A DNA stretch of 7,903 nt, taken from Flavobacteriales bacterium (GTDB lineage: Bacteria > Bacteroidota > Bacteroidia > Flavobacteriales > UA16). Shown here piece after piece: positions 1 through 5,670 of the stretch. The stretch is taken from NCBI GenBank assembly GCA_002683735.1, contig NYTZ01000162.1, forward strand, positions 1 through 7,903, read 5' to 3'. The notes below the pieces were generated by a model, which was not told the DNA's origin, ran no database searches, and worked only from the letters and a program-made list of their open reading frames with translations. Position 1 is the stretch's first letter. Each line of letters begins with the position of its first letter. The position numbers and the translations under genes are program-made.

Positions 1-285
1 CAGGCCGAAGGCGAGCGCCAGGCGGCCATTTTGCAGGCAGAGGGACAGGCTGAAGCGCGCTTGAAAGTGGCGATAGCCGAATCGGAGGCCATCAAGAAGG
101 TGGCTGAAGCGGTGGCCCAGACCAAGGCCGATCCAACCCAGTATCTGATTGCGGTCCGCTATGTGGAGGCACTTGAAAAGATGATGGAAACGTCCAACGA
201 CAAGTCGCGGGTGGTCTTCATGCCTTACGAAGCCAGCGGCATGTTGGGGAGTGTGGGCAGCATCAAGGAATTGCTCAAGGATTGA
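1..285 (+). CDS. SPFH/band-7 domain protein (paraslipin/stomatin-like), 3' end only
   Basis: The reading frame is open from the first base of the window, so the gene starts upstream and only the last 94 residues are present. The visible part begins with an Ala/Glu/Gln-rich helical stretch (QAEGERQAAILQAEGQAEAR), typical of the coiled coil that follows the SPFH core in paraslipin, stomatin and QmcA proteins. Next comes the family's C-terminal signature, 'PTQYLIAVRYVEALEKM', then 'VVFMPYEASGMLGSVGSIKELL'. Family knowledge: these are membrane-anchored, oligomerising scaffold proteins linked to membrane microdomains and protein quality control, often encoded beside an NfeD-type partner. That partner would lie outside this window. 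The TGA stop overlaps the TTG start of the aldehyde dehydrogenase gene, which implies an operon. The membrane anchor and SPFH core cannot be seen here. Confidence 0.88.
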   Translation, partial: QAEGERQAAILQAEGQAEARLKVAIAESEAIKKVAEAVAQTKADPTQYLIAVRYVEALEKMMETSNDKSRVVFMPYEASGMLGSVGSIKELLKD

Positions 286-1688
286 GCTTCGAGAAACTGA
301 ACAGGGCATTTGAGGCCCTGCAGGACGCGCATCGGGTGCAGCCGGCTTCCACGTTGCGTGAACGGCGGGCATTGTTGACCGATATGCTTCGCGGATTGCG
401 GGAGTATGAACAGCCCTTGTTGGACGCCCTTCAGCAAGACTTGGGAAAGCCCGAGGCGGAAGCGCGGTTGACGGAATTTTTCCCGATTCGCAAAGAAATC
501 GGATTCATGCGCCGCAACCTCGGGGATTGGATGCGGCCAGAGCGCCGTCCGACACCCTTGCATTTGTTTGGAACCCGCTCCGAGATCGTAAACCAGCCGA
601 AGGGGGTAGTGCTGGTCATTGCGCCTTGGAATTTCCCTCTGCTGCTGACGATGAAGCCGGTCATTGCCGCGTTGGCTGCGGGCAACCGCGTGGTGGTCAA
701 GCCGCCGGAACAAGCGCCTGCCACATCTCGGGTCATGGCCGATTGGATGCGTAAGGCATTGCCGGAGGACCGGGTCCAGGTCATCCTCGGTGGGCCGGAA
801 GAAGCCGCCCATTTGACCTCCTTGCCCTTTGATCACATCTTCTTTACAGGAGGCACCCGCACCGGTCGAAAGGTCACCCAAGCGGCTGCGGAACACCTCA
901 CTCCCCTGACCCTCGAGTTGGGCGGCAAGAGCCCGGCCATTGTGGATGCAACGCTGTCCCCAGATGCGGTGGTGTCGAGCCTGGCATGGAGCAAGGCACT
1001 GAATGCAGGTCAGGTGTGCATTGCACCGGACTACTTGCTTGTGGAGACCAAAGCGGTCGACGGTATCGCAGCTGCCTTCGCGGCCAAGTGGGCGGGGTGG
1101 TTTGGAGAGGACGTGTCAGCATCGGCAGATTACGGCCGCATTGTCAATGCGGATCAATTCGACCGGTTGGTGGACACGTTGGAAGACGCACTGTCCAAAG
1201 GCGCCAAGGTCCTTTGCGGTGGTGGGCACGATCGGGATACGCTGTTCATGGAGCCCACCATCCTCTCCAATGTGACGCCGGACATGCGCGTGATGCGCGA
1301 AGAGGTTTTCGGCCCACTCCTGCCGGTCCTCCTTTGGGAGGATCCAGAAGAGGTGACAGGCAAGATTGCCAACATCAAGGATCACCCCTTGTCCATCTAC
1401 ATCTTCAGCCGGGACCATCGCCGGACGCGCCATTGGTTGGCGTCCACCCGTTCTGGAACAGTCGGCATCGGGGCGACGGTGGTTCAAATCGCCAACCCGG
1501 ACTTGCCGTTTGGTGGTGTGCAAGGAAGTGGTACCGGTCGTGCCAATGGTCGGGCGGCCTTCGATGAATTCTCCAACCGTCGGAGTGTGATGCGCAAGCG
1601 GTTGCCCTTGACGGCCTTGCCCCTGTCCTACCCGCCGTTTACGCCCTGGAAGGCGGCGGTTGTGAAGTGGGTGTCCAGGTACCTGTAA
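282..1688 (+). CDS. NAD(P)+-dependent aldehyde dehydrogenase, class 3 (ALDH3) type
   Basis: This 468-residue protein should oxidise aldehydes to carboxylic acids with NAD(P)+, probably in the cytoplasm. Visible landmarks are the 'APWNFP' motif with oxyanion-hole Asn117, the nucleotide-binding 'FTGGTRTG' (residues 188-195), general-base Glu212 in 'LELGGKSP', nucleophile Cys246 in 'GQVCIAPDYLL', and 'EEVFGP' with Glu341. The 34-residue Glu-Cys spacing is the family value. 'GQVCIAPDY' and the C-terminal 'PFGGVQGSGTGRANG', 'FSNRRSV' and 'YPPFTPWK' segments point to the ALDH3 group, whose members often act on aliphatic or fatty aldehydes. The substrate here is inferred only. There is no hydrophobic tail like that of eukaryotic ALDH3A2. 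The start is TTG, overlapping the upstream stop as TTGA. The next ATG (382) would remove an N-terminal helix that matches the family, so TTG is preferred. An AAGGA at 265-269 could serve as ribosome binding site. Confidence 0.95.
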   Translation: MSFEKLNRAFEALQDAHRVQPASTLRERRALLTDMLRGLREYEQPLLDALQQDLGKPEAEARLTEFFPIRKEIGFMRRNLGDWMRPERRPTPLHLFGTRSEIVNQPKGVVLVIAPWNFPLLLTMKPVIAALAAGNRVVVKPPEQAPATSRVMADWMRKALPEDRVQVILGGPEEAAHLTSLPFDHIFFTGGTRTGRKVTQAAAEHLTPLTLELGGKSPAIVDATLSPDAVVSSLAWSKALNAGQVCIAPDYLLVETKAVDGIAAAFAAKWAGWFGEDVSASADYGRIVNADQFDRLVDTLEDALSKGAKVLCGGGHDRDTLFMEPTILSNVTPDMRVMREEVFGPLLPVLLWEDPEEVTGKIANIKDHPLSIYIFSRDHRRTRHWLASTRSGTVGIGATVVQIANPDLPFGGVQGSGTGRANGRAAFDEFSNRRSVMRKRLPLTALPLSYPPFTPWKAAVVKWVSRYL

Positions 1689-1694
1689 GGCGTT

Positions 1695-1727
1695 GCGGGG
1701 TATGGCACCCTGCGCGAAGCCCCCCGC
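1695..1727 (+). terminator. possible weak hairpin terminator after the aldehyde dehydrogenase gene
   Basis: GCGGGG (1695-1700) pairs with CCCCGC (1722-1727). After a 3-nt bulge (TAT), GGC (1704-1706) pairs with GCC (1719-1721), closing a 12-nt loop. The stem lies 7 bases after the aldehyde dehydrogenase stop codon and before the start at 1741. No clear T tract follows (TCTGACGTAACTT), so it may be inefficient, may act as an mRNA 3'-end stabiliser, or may be coincidental in GC-rich DNA. Confidence 0.3.
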
Positions 1728-1740
1728 TCTGACGTAACTT

Positions 1741-2817
1741 GTGGCGATGCTCGTTCAGACGCATTTCCCCCGCAAACTGGCCCCCCAGCGTTACGACCAG
1801 TACTTGGCTTCAGGTTGGTTCAGGGGAAGTGTCATGCTGTACAAGGTGGACCTGCTGTGCATCGAGTCGGGCATCTACGGTGTGGTAAACATCCGGATGA
1901 ATCTCGACCAGTTCGCGCTCAAGAAGAGCCAACGGAAGCGGCTGAATCGGTGTGATCGGCGCTTCACCTTCAGCATTGGTCGGGCCAAGCCGGATGCCGA
2001 AAAGGAAGCCTTGTACACGCTTCAAAAGGACCGCTTTAAAGGGTTCATCCACCCCACCCTCAATGAGTACCTCACCAGCGGGTTCCATCGCACGGTGTTT
2101 GACACTCGGGAGGTGTGCGTGTACGACGGAGACAAGCTGGTCGCGGTCAGTTTCTTCGATGTCGGAGACAGGGCCATGGCCAGCCTCATTGGCCTACAAC
2201 ACCCGGATTATCGGAAATTCGGTCTGGGCATCTACACCATGCTGAAGGAGGTGGAGTTCGGCCTCTCCGCCGGCCTGAAGTGGTACTATCCCGGATATGT
2301 CCTCGACTTGCCTTCTGACTTCGACTATAAGTTGGAATTGGGGGAGTTCGAGTACTACACGCCCACCAAGCGGTGGGGATCCTACCGCAATTTCGACCCA
2401 TCGCTCACCACGGGTGCCCTGGTTCGGGGGGCCATCCAAGACATTCGCGCAGGTCTGCAAACCTGCGGCATCCCGAGCACCGAACGTTTCTATCCCTATT
2501 TCTCATTGGGCTACATGGCGCCTTGGCAGCTCGAATTCCTGACCATGCCGCACTTCTTCGAGTTGGCGGAGATGGAGGGGCGCCGGCTGTTGATTGGTTA
2601 CGAGCCTGTGCTGCGGGAGTTCCAGCTGCTTGATGTGGGAGAAACGGACCAGTTCAATCACCTCGTCCGGATGGACCACAGTGCATCGTCGAAATCGGGA
2701 CAGCACCTCATGGAGATGTTGCAGGTGCGACGTCGGGTGGCGAGTTCCCACAGCCTTCAGCCGTTGCTGGAGCATCTCGTGGCCAAAGGTTGGGGACGTC
2801 CGCCGGGGATGGCGTGA
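1741..2817 (+). CDS. arginyl/leucyl-tRNA-protein transferase (ATE/Bpt) family protein, divergent, with C-terminal extension
   Basis: The 358-residue product resembles aminoacyl-tRNA-protein transferases, which transfer an amino acid from a charged tRNA to protein N termini and so mark proteins for degradation. Matching parts are 'ASGWFRGSVMLYK' (residues 23-35, cf. the family's G[FW]RRSG), 'KKSQRKRLNR' (61-70, cf. SQRR...RN), and the GNAT-fold segment with 'DGDKLVAVSFFDV' (129-141), 'HPDYRKFGLGIYTMLKEVE' (154-172) and 'LKWYYPGYV' (179-187, cf. the family's YLGYW). The usual multi-Cys cluster after the GWRRSG motif is reduced to Cys40. Classical Bpt proteins are about 235-250 residues, so residues from about 220 on are extra and I do not recognise them. 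An in-frame TAA at 1735-1737 limits the start to GTG 1741 or ATG 1747. The AP endonuclease gene follows after 29 bp. The amino acid donor and activity are not predictable, and another GNAT-type function is possible. Confidence 0.72.
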   Translation: MAMLVQTHFPRKLAPQRYDQYLASGWFRGSVMLYKVDLLCIESGIYGVVNIRMNLDQFALKKSQRKRLNRCDRRFTFSIGRAKPDAEKEALYTLQKDRFKGFIHPTLNEYLTSGFHRTVFDTREVCVYDGDKLVAVSFFDVGDRAMASLIGLQHPDYRKFGLGIYTMLKEVEFGLSAGLKWYYPGYVLDLPSDFDYKLELGEFEYYTPTKRWGSYRNFDPSLTTGALVRGAIQDIRAGLQTCGIPSTERFYPYFSLGYMAPWQLEFLTMPHFFELAEMEGRRLLIGYEPVLREFQLLDVGETDQFNHLVRMDHSASSKSGQHLMEMLQVRRRVASSHSLQPLLEHLVAKGWGRPPGMA

Positions 2818-2846
2818 ATTCGTCTCCGCTTGGCGAGCTTGCCACC

Positions 2847-3614
2847 ATGAATTTGGGCACATGGAATGTCAATGGCGTGCGCGCCGTGGTCAAAAAGGAT
2901 TTTGAAGGTTGGTTGGCCGGGAGCGGATTGGATGTGCTCGGCTTGCAGGAAACCAAGGCGCAGGACGACCAGGTACGTGAGGCGTTGTTTGGCCTCGAAG
3001 GCGACTGGCGTCTATTTAGTTCCTCCGCCGTCAAGAAGGGATACAGTGGCACAGCCATCCTGAGCCGGGTTGCCCCCCTGCAGGTGATGCATGGCATCGG
3101 GGTCGACGGCATGGACGATGAAGGCCGGGTGACCACGGCTGAATTCGAGGGTTTCTTCTTTGTGACGGTCTACACGCCCAACAGTTCGTCCGGCCTCAAA
3201 CGGCTTCCGTTCCGCCAGAAATGGGATGTGGCGTTCCGTGACTTCCTTGTAGGATTGGCTGTGCGGAAGCCTGTGTTGTGTTGCGGGGATCTGAATGTGG
3301 CCCACCAGTCGATCGATTTGGCCCGTCCGGATGCCAACTACAACAAGACGCCAGGTTACACAGAACAGGAAATTGCTGGGATGTCAGCATTGCTGGAGGC
3401 GGGATTCACCGATGTCTGGCGTCACCAGAATCCGGACCGGGTGCAGTACTCGTGGTGGTCCTACCGGGGTGGTGCGCGCGAAAAGAATGTGGGTTGGCGC
3501 CTTGACTATTTCCTGGCCTCCGAGCAGGCTTTGGCCCACTGCGGTCCTGCGACCATCCTGACGGAGGTCCATGGCAGTGACCACTGTCCTGTGGTGCTCG
3601 AATGGAGAGGATGA
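2847..3614 (+). CDS. xth: exodeoxyribonuclease III / AP endonuclease (ExoIII/ExoA/APE1 family)
   Basis: This 255-residue enzyme should cleave DNA at abasic sites in base-excision repair and may have 3'-5' exonuclease and 3'-phosphatase activity. All catalytic motifs of the endonuclease/exonuclease/phosphatase fold are present: 'NVNGVR' with Asn7, 'LQETK' with metal ligand Glu35, 'GYSGTAILSR' (65-74), 'VYTPN' with Tyr109, 'CGDLNVAH' with Asp148 and Asn150, 'YSWWSYR' (201-207), 'GWRLDYFL' with Asp220, and the terminal 'GSDHCPV' with Asp245 and His246. Length is normal for the family. ATG 2847 is chosen because it starts directly at the conserved first beta strand. A TTG at 2790 in the same frame would add 19 residues of no family resemblance and overlap the previous gene. 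It sits 29 bp after the ATE-like gene and is probably co-transcribed. It converges with the cytochrome gene, with 5 bp between stops. Subtype (Xth or ExoA) is uncertain. Confidence 0.95.
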   Translation: MNLGTWNVNGVRAVVKKDFEGWLAGSGLDVLGLQETKAQDDQVREALFGLEGDWRLFSSSAVKKGYSGTAILSRVAPLQVMHGIGVDGMDDEGRVTTAEFEGFFFVTVYTPNSSSGLKRLPFRQKWDVAFRDFLVGLAVRKPVLCCGDLNVAHQSIDLARPDANYNKTPGYTEQEIAGMSALLEAGFTDVWRHQNPDRVQYSWWSYRGGAREKNVGWRLDYFLASEQALAHCGPATILTEVHGSDHCPVVLEWRG

Positions 3615-3619
3615 AGCTG

Positions 3620-5605
3620 TTACTCCCGAATGAGGGCAACGCTGCTGCCGCTTTCGGTGCGGAGGGTGTAGCGTCCTGACGCGGGAAGTTGAAGTCGCAA
3701 TCGAGCCTGTGGACAGTCTCCCTGCTCGATGAGTTTGCCATTGGCATTCACCAATTGGTAGCGTCCCAGAGGCTTGTCGTCTGATTGGGCAATCGTCACC
3801 CCTTCTCCCCGGCTTGGATTGGGGTAAGCCGAAAGGATGAAGTGGGGAGCTTCGGTCACCCCAATGATGGACTCGGTGAAGGTCACTGTGGCAATGCGCT
3901 CCGGAGTGGGGACGAATTCTGCGTAGAGTTCTCGGAACCCGTTAATCAGGCTGTCCCCTTGGATCTGCAACATAGGCGCCATCCATTTCGGTGGCATGCT
4001 CTGGTACCACACTGTGCATTCGATGGTCAGCGTGGCCTCCTCTTCCCATCCGCTTGGAAGCAGGTAGGTCACTGCATCGCCTCCGGTGCCCTCCTCTCCT
4101 TCTGAGTTCAAGTTGAAGTTCGGGTCGCTGAAGGCGGCACCGACAATGGCGGTGGTGTCGTAAACGACATGCTGCGAGGAGAAGCCGCGTGGCGTCAGCC
4201 GATTGTCCTTGAGGTGTTCGTGGGCGCGCTCCAAAACGGTGGTCGGATCTCCGTTGACGTCCCCGAGGACCAATTCGTAGATGACCACTTCGTCTTCGCT
4301 GGCCACCACGTCGTGGTGGGGTTCCCACGCCACGTCTTCTTGTCCCAGAATGTGCCCGGTTTCCGGATTCCATGCGCCGTTGTGATACAAGGTGTTGCCT
4401 TCGTCACCTGTGACCTGAAGCTCAATCCAAGCCCGACGTGCAGGGTAGCCCGAAGGGAATTTGTGCCCGGCCTTGTTGAGGAGGCCCACCTCTACCCTAG
4501 GAAGTCCGTCGTCGAGAATGACCTCGGCATTGAGGTCGAGCGTTTGCTCTTGGAGCATGGCCAGCGTCCGGTCGATGGTGCTGTCGAATTGAGCTTCACT
4601 CGCCGAAAGGCCAAGCGAATCAATGTTGTTGCGCAGCATCCGCAACATGTGGGTGTTGGACCCCACGAAGTAGTGCAGCGAATAGGGCGAACGGGGCTGC
4701 AGCCAAGTCTGTTGACTGGCAATGGTCACGGGGTCCTCGATTTGCGGCATGTGACAACCTTGGCACTCCTGCTTTTCCGGACCGGACTCGTAGACGGAGT
4801 TGACCCACTCGTGATAAGTGGCTTGCTCGATGACGGTCTCCCCGGTGTATTCGCCTTCCAAGGTGACGCTAGAAGTAATCAGGCTGTGACAAGCTGCACA
4901 GCTTTCTGAGCGAGAGATGTGTTCCCCGTACAGGGCTTTCACGCCAAAGCTCAACATGGGCTGCATCTGCACGGGATACTCATCTTTCCCGCCACCATAC
5001 TGGCCATAGATGGTGTCTTCCACGAAGGTCATTTCCCCGCTGAAGCGGGTGCCAATGCCTTGTGCATCTTGCTGGTGACAGACGCCGCAGCTCACACCAT
5101 CCAGGGCGAGGCTGTCGGTCAAGGCTTCCAGCAGGGAATAATATTCTGCTCCGTCGTGGTGCGCTGCAAAGTGGCCCACTGGTGCGTGACAACTGGTGCA
5201 CTTGTCTTCAAGGCCGACGGCGTGGCTCGGGTTGGTGATGACTTCATGGCGCACCTTGGCCCTCCAAAAGGGGTCTTTGGTGCTGTTGCCCATAATCGAG
5301 CTCCTCCAATCATCCACAACGTTGACGTCCCAACCGTCGGGCATGGGTTGCATTGGAAACGTTTGACCGGCAATGGATGCGAGGTCGTCCGGATCTTCTC
5401 CATGGCAACCCGCGCACTTTCCGGACCCCCAGAACAGGGAGTTGGTTGTGTCTGGAAGCCCTCCTAGGACTGACCGGTATAGCGTCCCTTCCACCCCTTG
5501 GTGATAGAAGTTGGATTTTTGTCCTCCGGATGCACCAACCGACAATGCCGCACTCATGGAGGCCAAAGCGATCAGAAACAGAAGAAGTCCGGTGGAGCGG
5601 CGCAT
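3620..5605 (-). CDS. secreted pentaheme c-type cytochrome with T9SS C-terminal sorting domain
   Basis: The 661-residue product begins with a Sec signal peptide: Met-Arg-Arg, then a hydrophobic stretch, with cleavage likely near residues 20-26. Five canonical c-type heme motifs follow: CAGCH (64-68), CTSCH (136-140), CGVCH (173-177), CAACH (236-240) and CQGCH (281-285). Histidines such as His120, His128, His229, His265, His311 and His319 are candidate distal ligands. The arrangement, including 'HEWVNS' shortly before 'CQGCHMP', resembles the cytochrome c554-like multiheme group. A beta-rich region follows with 'NKAGHKFPSGYPARRAW' (377-393), a motif I recognise from other multiheme cytochromes. 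Residues about 592-661 form a T9SS type A sorting domain ('LSAYPNPSRGEG'). The protein is therefore predicted to cross the outer membrane and be released or surface-anchored, carrying electrons outside the cell. Redox partner and substrate cannot be read from sequence. The start lies 18 bp after a terminator hairpin, with no clear Shine-Dalgarno sequence. Confidence 0.9.
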   Translation of the reverse strand: MRRSTGLLLFLIALASMSAALSVGASGGQKSNFYHQGVEGTLYRSVLGGLPDTTNSLFWGSGKCAGCHGEDPDDLASIAGQTFPMQPMPDGWDVNVVDDWRSSIMGNSTKDPFWRAKVRHEVITNPSHAVGLEDKCTSCHAPVGHFAAHHDGAEYYSLLEALTDSLALDGVSCGVCHQQDAQGIGTRFSGEMTFVEDTIYGQYGGGKDEYPVQMQPMLSFGVKALYGEHISRSESCAACHSLITSSVTLEGEYTGETVIEQATYHEWVNSVYESGPEKQECQGCHMPQIEDPVTIASQQTWLQPRSPYSLHYFVGSNTHMLRMLRNNIDSLGLSASEAQFDSTIDRTLAMLQEQTLDLNAEVILDDGLPRVEVGLLNKAGHKFPSGYPARRAWIELQVTGDEGNTLYHNGAWNPETGHILGQEDVAWEPHHDVVASEDEVVIYELVLGDVNGDPTTVLERAHEHLKDNRLTPRGFSSQHVVYDTTAIVGAAFSDPNFNLNSEGEEGTGGDAVTYLLPSGWEEEATLTIECTVWYQSMPPKWMAPMLQIQGDSLINGFRELYAEFVPTPERIATVTFTESIIGVTEAPHFILSAYPNPSRGEGVTIAQSDDKPLGRYQLVNANGKLIEQGDCPQARLRLQLPASGRYTLRTESGSSVALIRE

Positions 5606-5610
5606 GATTC

Positions 5611-5648
5611 AAAGAAAAGAAGAACCCCGCACCGTTGCCGGGCGGGGT
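5611..5648 (-). terminator. rho-independent terminator of the FG-GAP/UnbV T9SS gene
   Basis: On the minus strand, ACCCCGC (5648-5642) pairs with GCGGGGT (5630-5624). Inside, CCG (5641-5639) pairs with CGG (5634-5632) around a 4-nt loop, with a single unpaired base (5631). A pyrimidine, T-rich tract follows at once (TCTTCTTTTCTTT, 5623-5611). This is a well-formed intrinsic terminator, 22 bp past the stop codon of the upstream minus-strand gene. The T tract ends 5 bp before the ATG of the cytochrome gene. Confidence 0.8.
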
Positions 5649-5670
5649 CCTTTAGAGAATTGGGGGGCGA

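Noticed and set aside
225..896. A 223-codon open frame on the minus strand across the SPFH/aldehyde dehydrogenase junction.
   Set aside because: It is antisense to two confident genes and has a low-complexity, Arg/Gln/His-rich translation typical of a shadow frame.
2790..2846. Longer AP endonuclease starting at TTG 2790 (19 more residues).
   Set aside because: The added residues do not match the family, the start codon is rare, and it would overlap the ATE-like gene. ATG 2847 begins right at the conserved first strand.
3572..3588. Imperfect inverted repeat near the end of the AP endonuclease gene (GGCAGTG...CACTGTCC).
   Set aside because: It encodes the conserved 'GSDHCP' motif, has an imperfect stem, and is not followed by a T tract.
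4169..4909. A 246-codon open frame on the plus strand inside the cytochrome gene.
   Set aside because: It lies antisense to a clearly real multiheme coding region, its translation has no recognisable domain, and such shadow frames are common in GC-rich genes.
5610..5617. TTTCTTTG on the minus strand as a Bacteroidota -7 promoter element (consensus TAnnTTTG).
   Set aside because: It has one mismatch, no TTG -33 element at the right distance, and is better explained as the T tract of the terminator.
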